NCBI GenBank assembly: GCA_032718565.1
Contig: JAVGVS010000012.1
Span: forward strand, 2,606,450-2,670,449
DNA: 64,000 nt
Reading direction: 5' to 3'
From: Distichodus sexfasciatus
Lineage: Eukaryota; Chordata; Actinopteri; Characiformes; Distichodontidae
Shown: positions 1-11,404 of the stretch, in pieces
How the letters are laid out: every line of letters starts with the position of its first letter
How positions within the stretch are numbered: position 1 is the stretch's first letter
Position numbers and translations under genes: made by a program
Notes under the pieces: generated by a model
What the model was told of the DNA's origin: nothing
What the model saw: only the letters and a program-made list of their open reading frames with translations
Databases searched by the model: none

Positions 1-560
1 GCTTTGATCAGATGGATTTTGAAGAAGGCGATGGAGCATTTATCTAGGTTGAAAGTATCAGTGTTGAAAAAACTGAAAGGAGCTGAAAGTGTTGTTCTAG
101 AATCCTTTCTGTATGAATTTGGGACGTGCAAATGAGACGGGTGAGATGGTTTTAAACATCTGCAGTAGGAATGCATCAATATGAAACTGCTATCGCATAT
201 TAGCCCAATGTTAAGTAGTCAAGTCGGGCATAAATATACTCCATTGAAAATACAAACATACAAATATACAAACTACTCCATTTAGTGAGGTCTTTAAACT
301 ACTTGAGTTGAATTGATCAATTTATTTCTATTAGTTTGTGATTTCATGTTACATTTATATTTATTGTCCTTATATTTATTTATGCAGAATTGTTAATTAA
401 TTATTATTAATTAGTTATTAGTGTATTAGCATTAGATGCTCAACTTAAAGGTTTACACCTGAACTGCAATTAACATATTTAAAAATGAGTACCTGTACAA
501 TTCCTGAGTAGTTTTCTGAGTGTGAGAAAAGTTGTTCTACACAGTCCTCTGCACCAAAAG
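1..560. other. AT-rich stretch, nothing recognised
   Basis: No coding signal, repeat structure or match to the tmx3 interval was recognised. By position it should correspond to the intron left of 29660. Confidence 0.5.
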
Positions 561-830
561 CAGAAAAAAAGTGGAACGCTGGTTGTTTTGTTATTTATCA
601 GCTAAAATATAAGTTTTGTCTGTAATAAATGGGAAGATTTAACTGAACTGGAACATTTTAGTGAAAGTTGGACTTTCCTGTGAGAGTCCTGTACACCACC
701 AAACACAGCGCTCCTGTTTACATAGCAAAAAACATACATTTTGCGTCATGATTTCTCGTAGTTGAGTCGCAGAGAGTGTGACGTAATGTACTGTGACGCA
801 AAACTTGGGGAAAACCAGAGAACGTCATGC
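560..830 (+). mobile_element. Fragment of hAT-like miniature element (family Z)
   Basis: Contains the family blocks GTGGAACGCTGGTTG, TTATTTATCAGCTAAAAT and TCTGTAATAAATGGGAAGAT, also seen at 48130-48220, 62800-62880 and, inverted, at 14890-15000 and 28460-28550. The ends are not preserved. Confidence 0.65.
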
Positions 831-924
831 TGGAAAATGGAATTGATCAATTGGAACCGGTTTTCTATTCCCACCCCCAATTATAAGTTTGTATAGAGTT
901 TTGAGTAAACTAAAACTAGTGACA

Positions 925-1165
925 AGTGGCACGGTGGTGCAGTGGTTAGCGCTGACACCTCACAGCAAGAAGGTTATGGGTTTGAAACTCGGGGACAGTC
1001 TTAAGGCCTTTCTATGTGGAGTTTGCATGCCCTCCCTGTGTTTGCGTGGGTTTTTTCCGGATGATCCGGTTGTTCCCTACCTTGCGCCCATAAGCTCTCC
1101 GGGATAGGCTCTGGTCCCCCCGCAACCCAAGTTGGGATTAAGCCATTCAGATAATTAGTGATAAA
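925..1165 (+). mobile_element. tRNA-derived SINE, family 2
   Basis: Head GGCACGGTGGTGCAGTGGTT carries an A-box-like segment, followed by a B-box-like GGTTTGAAACTC. The body (GGCCTTTCTATGTGGAGTTT, then GCATGCCCTCCCTGTG) and the tail ending GATTAAGCCATTCAG are the same as at 19706-20072 (inverted) and 34738. Short open frames here are SINE-derived. Confidence 0.85.
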
Positions 1166-2292
1166 ACGATGACGCACATCAGTAGCTACCTTAAAAACGG
1201 AACAGAATTTGAGTGAAAACACTCTCTACCTCCAAAGGGTCACTGGAACTTTATTGTGAGATTACATTGATAAAAAATATAAATTTTCGTATTACTTTTA
1301 ATATTGTTTCATGTTATTAATTATTTTGCTTCAGGAGTGTTCTACAGCACAAATATTAAGTATGACTGGATGAAATACCTATGGTGTAGTGAGCTCCTTT
1401 TTCTTTGTAGCTCACAGTGTAGTTACTATATTAAAACAGTAGCTTGGCTGTAGCTTGACTGCTTTTAATCATAAGTAGAAAAGTTAAAATTGTCAAAAGT
1501 AAATAACTACAGGAGAAAAAATAATCCAGTACAGTTTTTTAAATATCTGTTTCCCGGCCTATTCCAACTATTTTTCATTGTTTCTTGTCAGGTTTGGAGT
1601 GACTGGTGAAGTTCGGCGGAATTCTGAGGGACGCCTGACGCAACGTGAAGGTAACTTCACTGATGGGACAGACACAGGAGGAGAGCAGGCTCCCTTTATG
1701 TCTCCACTAATTTGTGAGAGGCCTGGTGTTTCTTGGCTTACCAGTTACATCAGTTCCACAGTGTAGGGCAAACGTGGGAGGCAATAAAGCTCACCAGATG
1801 ACAAACTTTCTATGTTAATGTCCACACTGCTTGATATTACAGACCCCTGAGTGATATTACAGACCTACTGAAATTCACTGGTACTGTTTCTACTTTATCA
1901 AAAAAAATTGAACAGTTAAGTTTAAAAAGCAGATTAGCAAAGAAACTGCAAACATATTGTCAAAAAAGTTAATATTAAGTTAATATATAATAAAGTACAA
2001 CATGTAATCTTAAAGATACTGAATCATTATAGTCCCAATTAGTAGCATTTCGGTTTCTGCAGAATGGAAAACAAAATTATGCCACAGAAATGTTTGGTAA
2101 TACTTAAAATGGGGACTGTGATCTGATAAATGCTCTTCTTACCCAATTTTGTTTCAATTAATGATCGTTGTTGAGGCAAAACATTCAAACAGCCAACTGT
2201 TTGCTGGTTCTATCTTTGAACATTGCACCATAAAAATGCAACCATCTTTGCCACACTTCCAACTCACCAGCTCATGTTCAGTGTTGAGCCGA

Positions 2293-2331
2293 GGTTAAAG
2301 TCGTCCCTCTGCTCAGAGGAGACTCTTCAAC
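2293..2331 (-). pseudogene. Broken copy of tmx3 exon 29842-29895
   Basis: Minus-strand remnant aligning with the functional exon, starting TTGAAGAGTCTC and ending GACGACTTTAAC, with about 15 bases missing in the middle. The acceptor AG has become AT, and the donor position reads CTCGGC instead of GTAAGC. It is the first of three consecutive dead exon copies in the same order and orientation as the real gene. Confidence 0.85.
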
Positions 2332-2449
2332 ATAAGAAAAAGAAAAGAGAAACTCAAAGACAGCCTCTTTATGCGAATCGGATTTCAGCAGGTGGCGTTT
2401 CTCAGAATCTTTTCAACACCAAAGATACAGCAGCACGTATGTTTAGAAG

Positions 2450-2507
2450 AAAGAAGAGAAATTTGGAACTTTTTAGTCACCAATGACTGCAATTCCCCCC
2501 AATTTAC
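2450..2507 (-). pseudogene. Broken copy of tmx3 exon 30140-30197, with in-frame stop
   Basis: The minus strand keeps the acceptor (TGACAG) and reads GKLGGIAVIGD followed by TAA at 2475-2473, against GKLVAIAVIDEK in the functional exon. The 3' half and the donor are not recognisable. Flanking intron on its upstream side (2530-2830) matches 30215-30500 closely. Confidence 0.9.
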
Positions 2508-3030
2508 CTGTCAAGGCAGAACGTAGATTAGAGCAGAGAAATAGGATCAATTGCTAGGCTATGGTTTAGGAAAAGCCATTTTTCTCTAAAACAGAACACA
2601 ATGAAAACAGCAGTGCTGAAATGATAGGGGTTTTTAGACTTTCATTACTGATAAAGTCCTCTAGGGGAATAACGTGCCGTTCTCATCTGGTTGAAAAAAT
2701 GAGACTTATGCGAACTGATGCTTTCAGGTCTGGATTAATGCACTCAAGCACCAAGGCCAAAAATGCATGACTGCAAGTGAGAATGCATGCCTGCCCCCTG
2801 CTGGAAGTAAGTTTTGCATTCAGTTTTATGTTTTCCTTGTCCAAGTCCTAAGTCCCTCAAGTCACCTCTTAAAGTGTCCTAGTTAAGGACAAAGTTTTGT
2901 CATTTTCTCACTTTACTTTCAGTAAAAAATAACTAGCAACCACACAAGAGATTTACTTTGTCATCTGTGTTAATGCATCTGAACAAACAGTCTTGGAAAA
3001 ATGTAAACCTGACAACCTACCTTTACGGCA

Positions 3031-3180
3031 TTTGGCAGAAACTCTTATTCTGTGCTGTTTCAGTTAGCTAATTATATGGACAGTCTTCCTGGAGCAACTC
3101 AGGGTTAACAGTGTTGCTCAGGGGCCCAGTAGTGGTAGTGTTGGGCCCACAAACTCTTGGTCCATAACAGAGCCACCTTT
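3031..3180 (-). mobile_element. tRNA-derived SINE, family 3 (tail and body)
   Basis: The inverted copy begins with the family tail (GGCATTTGGCAGAAACTCTT) and continues through CTCAGGGTTAACAGTGTTGC and TCAGGGGCCCAGTAGTGG. The tRNA-like head is degraded. Confidence 0.7.
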
Positions 3181-3236
3181 GTTTCCAGAGTTAAATTTTA
3201 AGTTACATTTTTTCATCACATAAGGATAGATGTTAC

Positions 3237-3338
3237 CAGTCTCGCCAGGTCACAGAGTGTGAAAGTAAGCTTGAAAACATTCAAAACAAAAACATTCAAA
3301 GGTTTCCACCTTTAAAGAAATACTACCATCTGCATATT
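3237..3338 (-). pseudogene. Broken copy of tmx3 exon 31099-31197
   Basis: Both ends align with the functional exon: GAATATGCAGATGG at the 5' side and CACTCTGTGACCTGGCGAGA at the 3' side, followed by a GTAACA donor remnant. The middle is degenerate and AT-rich. The acceptor AG has become TG. Confidence 0.85.
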
Positions 3339-3377
3339 CAATTAAACAAAAAACTGACATAAGCTGTTTATTTCTAC

Positions 3378-3500
3378 ATTTGGATTTACTGCATTTAGCA
3401 CACACTCTTATACAAATTGACTTCTATTTTCTAATAACAGATACAGTCTCCCTGGTGAAAAAAACAAGGTTTAGTTACTCAGACCACTACAATACCACAG
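3378..3500 (-). mobile_element. SINE family 3 fragment
   Basis: Inverted, degraded copy: TTACTGCATTTAGCACACAC, TCTTATACAAATTGACTTCT, then CAGTCTCCCTGG. It has the same structure as 5806-5990. Confidence 0.6.
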
Positions 3501-3577
3501 TGCATGTAGATTAATTCTACATTCTGTACTGCAGTGCTGGAGGAGGCACAGACACCTTCAACACATCACTGAGCCAG

Positions 3578-4755
3578 ATGATCATCCCAGCGTGCTTCAA
3601 ATCCACCACCATCATCCCAGTGCCAAAGAAATCTTTTGTATCCTGCCTGAATGACTACCGTCCCATCGCTCTGACCCGCATCACCATGAAGTGCTTTGAG
3701 AGACTTGTCATGGCACAGGTGAAAAGCAACCTCCCCCACTCACTGGACCCTCTGCAGTTTGCCTATCGCACAAACAGGTCGACTGAGGACGCGATATCCA
3801 CTGCACTTCACCTTTCCCTCTCACACTTGGACAATAAAGACTCTTATGTTAGATTGCTGTTCATAGACTTTAGTTCAGCATTCAACACCATCATTCCCTG
3901 TGTGTGAAAATGAGCGGATTGGGACTGAGCACCTCACTCTGTAACTGGATGCTGGATTTCCTGTCAGAGAGACCTCAGTCTGTCCGAATCGGCGACAACA
4001 TTTCCAGCACCATCAGACTGAGCAGAGGAGCTCCTCAGGGCTGCGTTCTCAGTCCACTTTCTGTTCACACTCCTGACCCACGACTGCACTGCCCTGTACA
4101 GCTCAAACCACATCATCAAATTCACAGACGACACAACCGTGGTGGGGCTCATCAGCAACAACAATGAGTCGGCGTACAGAGATGAGGTTCAACAGCTGGC
4201 TGCCTGGTGCAGTGAGAACAACCTGTCACTGAATGTGGACAAAACCAAGGAAATGATTGTCGACTTCAGGAGAACTCGCTCCACCCACACACCACTCAGC
4301 ATCCACGGTGCCATGGTTGAGACTGTTAAAAACACCAAGTTCCTGGAAGTTCACATCTCAGACGATCTCACCTGGACCACCAACACCACCTCCATCACCA
4401 AAAAAGCACAGCAGAGTCTCCTCTTCCTGAGACAGCTTAAGCAAGCCAACCTCCCCCTCCCACCCTCACCATGCTCTACAGGGGCACCATAGAGAGCGTC
4501 CTGACCATCTGCTTCTCCGTCTGGTTTGGTAACAGCACTGTTGCCGATAACAGGCGGCTTCAAAGGATTGTCAAAGCATCTGGCAACATCATCGGTGCGT
4601 CTCTCCCGCCGCTGCAGTACATCTTTTACAAACACTGCATCAGGAGGGCCTCCTGCATCATGCTCGACCCTCACATCCTTCACATGGACTCTTTATGCTC
4701 CTCCCATCCGGCAGGCGCTATCGCATCAGGACACGATCCACCAGAATGCGTGATA
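3578..4755 (+). pseudogene. Reverse transcriptase remnant, three frameshifts
   Basis: The coding remnant of the LINE runs through three frames: 3578-3907 (fingers and motif A), 3904-4055 (motif B), about 4055-4465 (motif C, then the WCSENNLSLNVDKTKEM region) and 4471-4755 (LYRGTIESVLTICFSVWFGN, typical of the RT C-terminus in this group). The endonuclease domain is absent. Catalytic FTDD is present, but the breaks rule out a working enzyme. Confidence 0.85.
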
Positions 4756-4770
4756 GCTTTTTCCCACAAG

Positions 4771-4976
4771 TTTCAAGTTTGCTTTATTTATATAGCACAT
4801 TTAAAACAGCTGCAAGACTGACCAAAGTCCTTTACACTTAGACATCATCATAAGATTAGGAATACACAATTACAGCCAAGGGGAAAGAAAACAAAAGCAA
4901 AACACGTAAATTAGAAATATAACAGGCAGAGTAAGACCTAATAGGCCAGTGAAAACAAATGAGTTTTTAAAGCCAT
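4771..4976 (-). mobile_element. Short SINE-like insertion inside the LINE
   Basis: 206 bp flanked by the 6-bp direct repeat CACAAG (4765-4770 and 4977-4982). Removing it joins the LINE frame cleanly across TTCCCACAAG and CCATCAGACTCTTG. Read on the minus strand it ends in GTGCTATATAAATAAAGC, a tail style common in fish retroposons. Confidence 0.8.
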
Positions 4977-5551
4977 CACAAGCCATCAGACTCTTGAACA
5001 CACCTCCCCCCACACACACACCCGGACTGTGAACTAACTGACTCTGTTGCACCTCTCACTTTACACATCACAGTCGCTGTGATGCACATGCTGCTATACG
5101 AATATATATATATATATATCTCATTCATGTTGCACTGAACTGTCTCCAGAAAGATGTAACTCCTCCTCAAATGACTGTTACTACAACATATAATAATTTT
5201 GCACTGGCGCTACTTATTTGCACAACCGTTGAACACTGAATGTATACATCACTGGCCACTTTCTAATTTACTGTTTCTACACAAATGATTAGAAAATATT
5301 GCACAGACCCTGGTTCATCACTACTGTTAAAATATCTGCAAAACTTAAATGTTAGTCATAATTTTTAAGAATACTGTTTTATTAAAAGACTGGATATAGA
5401 ATTTCTTTACATATTGAAGCTGTTTCTAACCTCCTGCACATCTAGTATAAAAGTCAACTTCCACTTTTGTAGGTAATATTGCAGCCAAACTCTCTCTCCT
5501 CAACTTTATTTCAACATTTACACACATGGTTACAGATCACTACACCGGTAT

Positions 5552-5790
5552 GAGTGAGTGAGTGGTTATTTGTCATTGTGAACACAGTGCACCACAAAAT
5601 GTGACCGCTGCATTTGACCCATACGTGAAGGAGTAGTGGGCAGCTGACATGGGCAGCACCCAGGGACCAGTCATTAAAGACGGTACCCTGCTCATGAATA
5701 CTTCAGTGGTACCTTTACCTGACTGGGATTCGAATCAGAGACATTCTGATCACGGGGTGAACGCTCTAACCGTTACACTACCAACTGCCC
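5552..5790 (-). mobile_element. tRNA-derived SINE, family 1
   Basis: On the minus strand: a tRNA-like head GGCAGTTGGTAGTGTAACGG, a B-box region with GATTCGAATC on the plus strand, the body (GGTACCACTGAGGTACTCAT type) and a tail with GTGTTCACAATGACAAATAA. About 14 copies of this family occur in the window, and this is one of the longer ones. Confidence 0.88.
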
Positions 5791-5805
5791 TTCGTCCACT
5801 GTTCT

Positions 5806-5990
5806 TTACATTTGCATTTATAGTATTTAGCAGACACTCTTATGCAGAGTGACTTCCATTTCCTATTTGCAGGGCCAGCTTCCCTGGAACAATGTAGTGT
5901 TAAGGGTCTTGCTCAGGAACCCAGTGGGGGTAGTGCTGGCTGGAGGTATCTAGAGGGTTTCATACCCACTAGATCACCACAACCCTCAAA
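5806..5990 (-). mobile_element. tRNA-derived SINE, family 3
   Basis: Inverted copy: TTTAGCAGACACTCTTATGC, AGAGTGACTTCCATTTCC, TTAAGGGTCTTGCTCAGGAA, CCCAGTGGGGGTAGTGCTGG. It directly follows a family 1 SINE in the same orientation, as also happens at 14118-14475. Confidence 0.8.
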
Positions 5991-6599
5991 ATAAACCACA
6001 AGTATTTACTAACAAATTACTACTTTACTATTACTAATAAACAACTAGTTCATACTGCAGTTTTGTGGCATTGAATAAATAAAACATTAATATTTTGTGT
6101 AAAGATCCTAACATGGATAACACATACATAATGCTGACAGAAAGACTTATTACACACCTTTAACTCGTGCTAGTCTTTGTTAGCTATCTTTTTTGCCTTG
6201 TCTCTGTTACAGTTGTTAGGGACATGAGCATGTTGGCCTAAATGTTGTGACTTCCGTTGTAAAACAGATACAAAAAGCTTGAAAATGGTTCAAACCTGAA
6301 TTGCTTCCAAGCTATCTCTGGAAGTCTGAGAAAGCATCCCTTTTTTCAATAGACAAAGAAAATTAAATTTGTTTGGGCCACCAGCTGAGGAGGAAACGGT
6401 GGTAATTGAAGAAACACAGTCAGCCAAATGTTTTGACAAATGTTTGCCTTCGGGAGAGACATTTAGGAACGCCGGGCAATTAATGAACGTGGGTTCCCGC
6501 ATAAACCCTTCCGTGCATCAAAGTCAAACAGTCTGCGGTGGTTCACAAGTGACACAAGAACTCGTGACACTGCAAGAAAAGGCTAATGAGCTGAGCTAA

Positions 6600-7430
6600 A
6601 GTTAGTCATGTTTAAAAATGTTTTACAAATATTTGGAATATATAAACACAAAGGAATGTGTTAAAAACTCATGAGAAAAAAACAATACAACTCAAGTCCA
6701 AGTATGGGCTGAATAATGGCCACCATAATGACACATGTTAGCATTCAGAACAAGCTCTGACAGCTCCAATTACCATAAATGAGAGCATTTTAAAGACTGT
6801 AAAAATGCAGCTCTCTAAAACGCAATGCTTAAGTTTTTTAATCACTTTGATATGTTCTGTAAGTCATACAGGGTTGGTTTCTTGCTCATGGCTTAAGCCT
6901 AGTCTTGGACTAAGTTGTAGTACCAATGGAGATTTACCATTCAAACTCAAAGCTAGTCTAGAACTAGGCTTAATGCCAATGGCTCCCTTTTTTTAAATTT
7001 TGTCTGGATCCCTGTAATACTTAATACTTTTAACTTTAATACTTAAGAGTGATGTACATAGGACACATTTTCTGACACCATAATGTTGTGTTGATTCAAT
7101 TTTAATAAAATGTTGTTAATTGATGTAATTATTTTTAGGTTTGTTGGCGCAGACTCCTAAAAGATGACAAGAAAATCGCTTTAGTAAAAGTTAAAAGTAC
7201 TACAAATGTTTTATAAATATTTGCCATGTATTAGCATAAAAATGTCTTATAAAAACCCATTAAAATGAGACAATAAACAACAGAACTCAGGCCTAAGTAT
7301 AGACAGAATAAAGTTCACCATAAGGACATTTTCATTAGTATTCGGAAGATCCAATGGCTCCAAACTTGCAATAAATGAGAGCATTTTAATCACTTAGACT
7401 ATAATGAAGCAGTTGGAAGGCTTTAACACA
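6600..7430. repeat. Diverged direct duplication (6600-6850 and 7190-7430)
   Basis: Two copies about 590 bp apart share AATGTTTTACAAATATTTG / AATGTTTTATAAATATTTG, then a CAACTCAAG..CTAAGTATG type block, CACCATAA, and AATAAATGAGAGCATTTTAA or its near match. The duplicate segment near 32440-32580 has only one such unit, so this doubling is private to the pseudogene side. Confidence 0.65.
6885..6985. mobile_element. Small palindromic MITE
   Basis: Inverted ends GGCTTAAGCCTAGTCTTGG and CTAGTCTAGAACTAGGCTTA bracket about 45 bp. The AGCCTAGTC..GACTA ends are a frequent fish MITE style. It has no coding capacity. Confidence 0.65.
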
Positions 7431-7699
7431 TGAAATTAATGACAGAAACGAAAAACAAAGAAAGAGGTAATTGGGGGTCAACTACAGCAGTAAGTACTCG
7501 TTTAAAATCATTAACAAGATCTAATCCCAGCCCAGCACCTCCTGAATTACAATCAGATTTTGAGCCACTCAGTTCAGTAGAGTTCTTATGCCACAATGTG
7601 AGATCCATCCAGCCTACTTATGAAATCCCTTCACAGTCCAATCCCTCTAAAACAGCCCTGAGGGTTTTCTAAAACTGTCATTTAAATCAGCATTATGGG

Positions 7700-10190
7700 G
7701 TTGAGTTTGAAATGATAATTTGTCCTTGCTGTATTCTCTCTCAGTAGATGCAAATAGCTAGTGTGCATTTGCTGCAGTTGGCCAACAGAAGTTCTTTTCA
7801 TGGCTGTAATTATCCAATGAAAACAATATTTGTAGATTCTTCCTTTTGTTTGTCCTACTTAAGTGTATTAAAGAATCATAAAACAGTAAAATCAGTTCAG
7901 ATTAATATGGAAGGATAATTACCTTCTAATTACATTCATCGACCTTATACCGATTACTGACTTGCTGAGTTGCAAAGAAAACGTCGTTATTGCATTAACA
8001 TGGCGTTTAGTTCATTTTGGAGGACCGAATATATCCCATGATTCCGTTAAATTAGTTTAATATTCCTATTATGTGCTTCACAAAGACTGTACTTCATGTG
8101 CCAGATTTGTTTTTTAATACAAGTATAAGCTATTTTTTAAATTAAAAAATATATACAAGATGTACTCCCAGTACTCCCATAATGTGAAGTCATTATGTCA
8201 GACCAACTGCAGCACAGAAACTAATTTCCCTTATGTGCCACAGAACTAGTTTTTTTAATTTCCTCTTTTATATTAGTATATATTTTATATATTTTTAATT
8301 ACATATTTTGCACTCAGGTTAACACTTTGGACAGCCTGAGTACTGCCCCCACCGGTAATCACATGACATACTAATTGGGCTGTTGGTTTGCGTTAAACAG
8401 CATCAAACGGATGCCAATGTAACGCCTGACTGAAGTCAATCAAGCGCAGCTACAAAACGCAACAAAAAACGCCCATGTGGGTAGGGCCTCAGTGCGTGAG
8501 TTGTAATTAAATGTTTATATTTTGTTTGTTTTGATACAATTGTATCATTTTACACCAGAAATGTGATTTCTGACTAGTTAGTTTCTACATGTAAAGTGTA
8601 AACTTTTCATTTTTGAATGTTTTGAACTAAGTTGCGGGTGTGCAATTATTAAATATTTTGATGCTAAATAAATTAATATATTTGCAATTATTTGTGTGGT
8701 ACATTTTGTTTTGTAAGATTAGGAAAGTAATGTATAAATCATGACTGATGGTCTCTTCCACTCAAAGAGAACACTGGTATCAGCCAATACCCGGAATTCA
8801 ACTTATCTGTATTACCATAAATACTGAAAAGTTGGAATGGTATAGACCTAATGCCACCGGTGGTGTGGTGTCTCGACATACAGCACTGTGTAAACGTCTT
8901 GATCCACCTCTCATTTCTCCAAATTTTGCTTCCAAGGGGTCAGACTTTCTTGTGTTTTCTAATGTAGTCTCGGAAAGTAGCATTCACATGTATTTTAACA
9001 GATGTTGAAATAAATTACTATACCTATTCTCTGATTTTGTTAGGAAAATATAAGTCATATAATGTAGACTAATTATAAAACCCCCATGATAGTCATATAA
9101 TGGCATCTTAACCAGCACATTCATCATCTAATTTCACTAAAGTTTGTCTCTTTGTGTATTGTTCCACCCCCATCTGCCTAATTCCACGCTCCTCAGTCCA
9201 GGTGTAGAAGAAATGAATTTTCTCAGTGGCTAATTGTAGGTAATTGTCCCAGCTGGACAGAAAAACCCTGGATTCCACAGATCACGAAATCCTACGTGGT
9301 GAAGTGGAACCGTTTTGGAGTGTTCCGGTCTTTGGCACCACTCAAGGCGCTGGGGTCCATGCCAAACCCACAGGAGCCAAAACAGTTTGTGGTTAAGACC
9401 TGCTAGCATGTCTGATTGGGGCTTTTGATTCAACATGTTGAATTAGACTCATGTAATTTTGTAGAGAGTTCCTGCAAATCTTACTGAAACCAAGAATGCA
9501 CAAACAAACCCGTCCATTAACAAGCCACTTTCCATTGTGGCTCAAGGGTGAAGACTGTTCTCTTGTTTATGCAAAGTATCAGTCTCAATGATCTGGATCA
9601 ACACGACACAATGAGTCCTCTCTTTTGTCCTCTCCTGCCTGTGATTTAGACATTTTCCCAGCCTTTTAAAGGCATTCAGGCATTTTATTACTTTGTTTTA
9701 TATTTCTAACTTCAGAACCTCTCGCGTCTTACCTTCTTGTTTTTGAACTTGACTTGGACCTTTCAGTGGTTTCTGCCAGTCAAGTCGTTGCTACTTGCAG
9801 TTTGAGAATTTCGATCTAAATTGATTCTATTTACTGAAAGAAATCAAATAGCAATGATAAAAGAGTCAACATTGATCTTGAGGGATTCCTTTCTCTTTGT
9901 CTCTGCCAAGTTCCAATGTCAGAAAAGCCTCTCAAACCTGCTCCTGTAAGAACTTTAAGTTCTACAGCCTTTAGTTCCAGAAACCACTTGATATCTGTTC
10001 CAACACCATCTTAATAAAAGTAATGAAGCAGAAAGAGTGCAGGAGATGAATGGATTGTGTGATCAATCCCCAATACTACCTGAAGCTCTCTGAGAACAAT
10101 GAGATCATGAGCGAACTTTTCTGCAAAATCTCTTTCCCTCTTACACAGACAGAAAACAATTTTCTCTACAAACAACAAACAGATCTGTCA
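7700..10190. other. Pseudogene-side intron DNA, no feature recognised
   Basis: No exon copy was found. A possible MITE lies near 8335-8490. The stretch 9230-9440 is unusually GC-rich for the area but has no convincing coding pattern. Confidence 0.5.
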
Positions 10191-10247
10191 GAGCAATGAT
10201 GCAGAGAACAGGCAAGCTGAGGCCAAACATTCAGGTTCTTTAATGCA

Positions 10248-10278
10248 ACACACACGCACACACACACACACACACAGG
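10248..10278. repeat. (CA)n microsatellite
   Basis: A CA run with one CG interruption. It sits in a block matched at 35870-35985, where only a shorter CA-rich tract is present. Confidence 0.9.
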
Positions 10279-10983
10279 CTAACAAGGTCAGATGTTGAAA
10301 CCTTCAATGTTTTTCTCAACAAATGATTTCTGCAGTCACGTTTCATTGGACATGAGCAGATGAATAATCAATTATCAATACCTCTGATCTCAATGTTTGT
10401 TTTTAAAAATACATTCTAACAAACAGATATTTGGTAGTTTTTTTTTTCTTACACAAATGTATGTTCCAAGGTTTTTCACTTATATATGATAGTGAAAAGG
10501 AGCAGGAGAGTCAAAAAAAGGGAATGGGAATACAAAGAGTTCCATATATGTCAGCAGAATGACACAGTTGGGTTACTGTCTTTTAGAGAGAATTCGAAAT
10601 ATAATAAGAAGCCTGTTAGTACAGAAAGGCATAATTGAAGAATGCAAAACAAAACAATTTAAATATTTTAATCATTAAAAAAAGAAACCACACTTTACAG
10701 AGTTATACTAGATAGTTAATTACTAAGAGGCTAAATGTTAGGGAGCAACTTTATTAAATCTGTCCTGCATTTTATCTGACACTTGTTAATCAGTAAATTG
10801 GAAATGCACTGCAATCTTCCAAAATAGGTTAAAACAAGGACATTTATTTCTACTGGAAATTTGAACTTGACCAAGAGCTATGGTAAATGGGATGCGTTTC
10901 TTAATGAGTTTCTTAAAGATTGTGGATGTTTGCTTTCCATACGTGGAATTTATTGTTATATTAAACAAGTGATTATTTAAGCG

Positions 10984-11217
10984 AGTGATTATTTAAGTGT
11001 GCGATCATTTGTCATTGTGAAAACTTCACAACACAGCATGGCACACAGAGCACCACTGTGCCCCCATCTGTGAAAGAGCAGCACCCAGGGAGCAATGCTT
11101 GGGGACAGTACCTTGCTCATGAATACCTGTGGTACCTTTACCAGTCCGGAACTTCAACCGGCGACCTTCAGATCATAATGGGAAAATTTCGTAACCATTA
11201 CTGCTTGAAAGGCTGCA
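10984..11217 (-). mobile_element. SINE family 1, degraded
   Basis: Recognisable blocks CAGTACCTTGCTCATGAATA, TGGTACCTTTACCAGTCCGG and CAACCGGCGACCTTC, with several small deletions. Confidence 0.8.
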
Positions 11218-11404
11218 GTCTCCAGTGCATCTTTCTATTTTTTTTGTATTAAGTTGATTGAAAAATAAAAAAAGAAAAAGAAAAAGTTTTTATGTACACA
11301 AAACAACTTTTAAAGTATCAGTATTCAATGCCAACTCTGCAATTACTTTGAACTGAATCAAATATAAATTCCTCAGTATTGTCCATCAACAGCTTTAATC
11401 ACCG

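Larger units (their letters stand above)
3535..5320 (+). mobile_element. 5'-truncated LINE with degraded reverse transcriptase (Rex1/L2-like)
   Basis: A non-LTR retrotransposon fragment, plus strand, holding the 3' half of the reverse transcriptase frame and a 3' UTR. Visible motifs in order: LNDYRPIALT, LQFAYRTNRSTEDAI, LLFIDFSSAFNTI (motif A), GAPQGCVLSPL (motif B) and FTDDTT (motif C). The frame shifts near 3900, 4055 and 4465, so it is not functional. A 206-bp element interrupts it at 4771-4976. The matching tmx3 interval (31200-32200) lacks it, so it arrived after the duplication. Rex1/L2 assignment is from motif style only. Confidence 0.85.

Noticed and set aside
3578..4755. A working reverse transcriptase gene
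   Set aside because: Motifs A, B and C are visible, but in different frames with three shifts, and the endonuclease is missing.
5700..5790. tRNA genes at the SINE heads (here and at the other family 1-3 copies)
   Set aside because: A- and B-box-like sequences are present, but a full cloverleaf is not evident and each is fused to a repeated SINE body.
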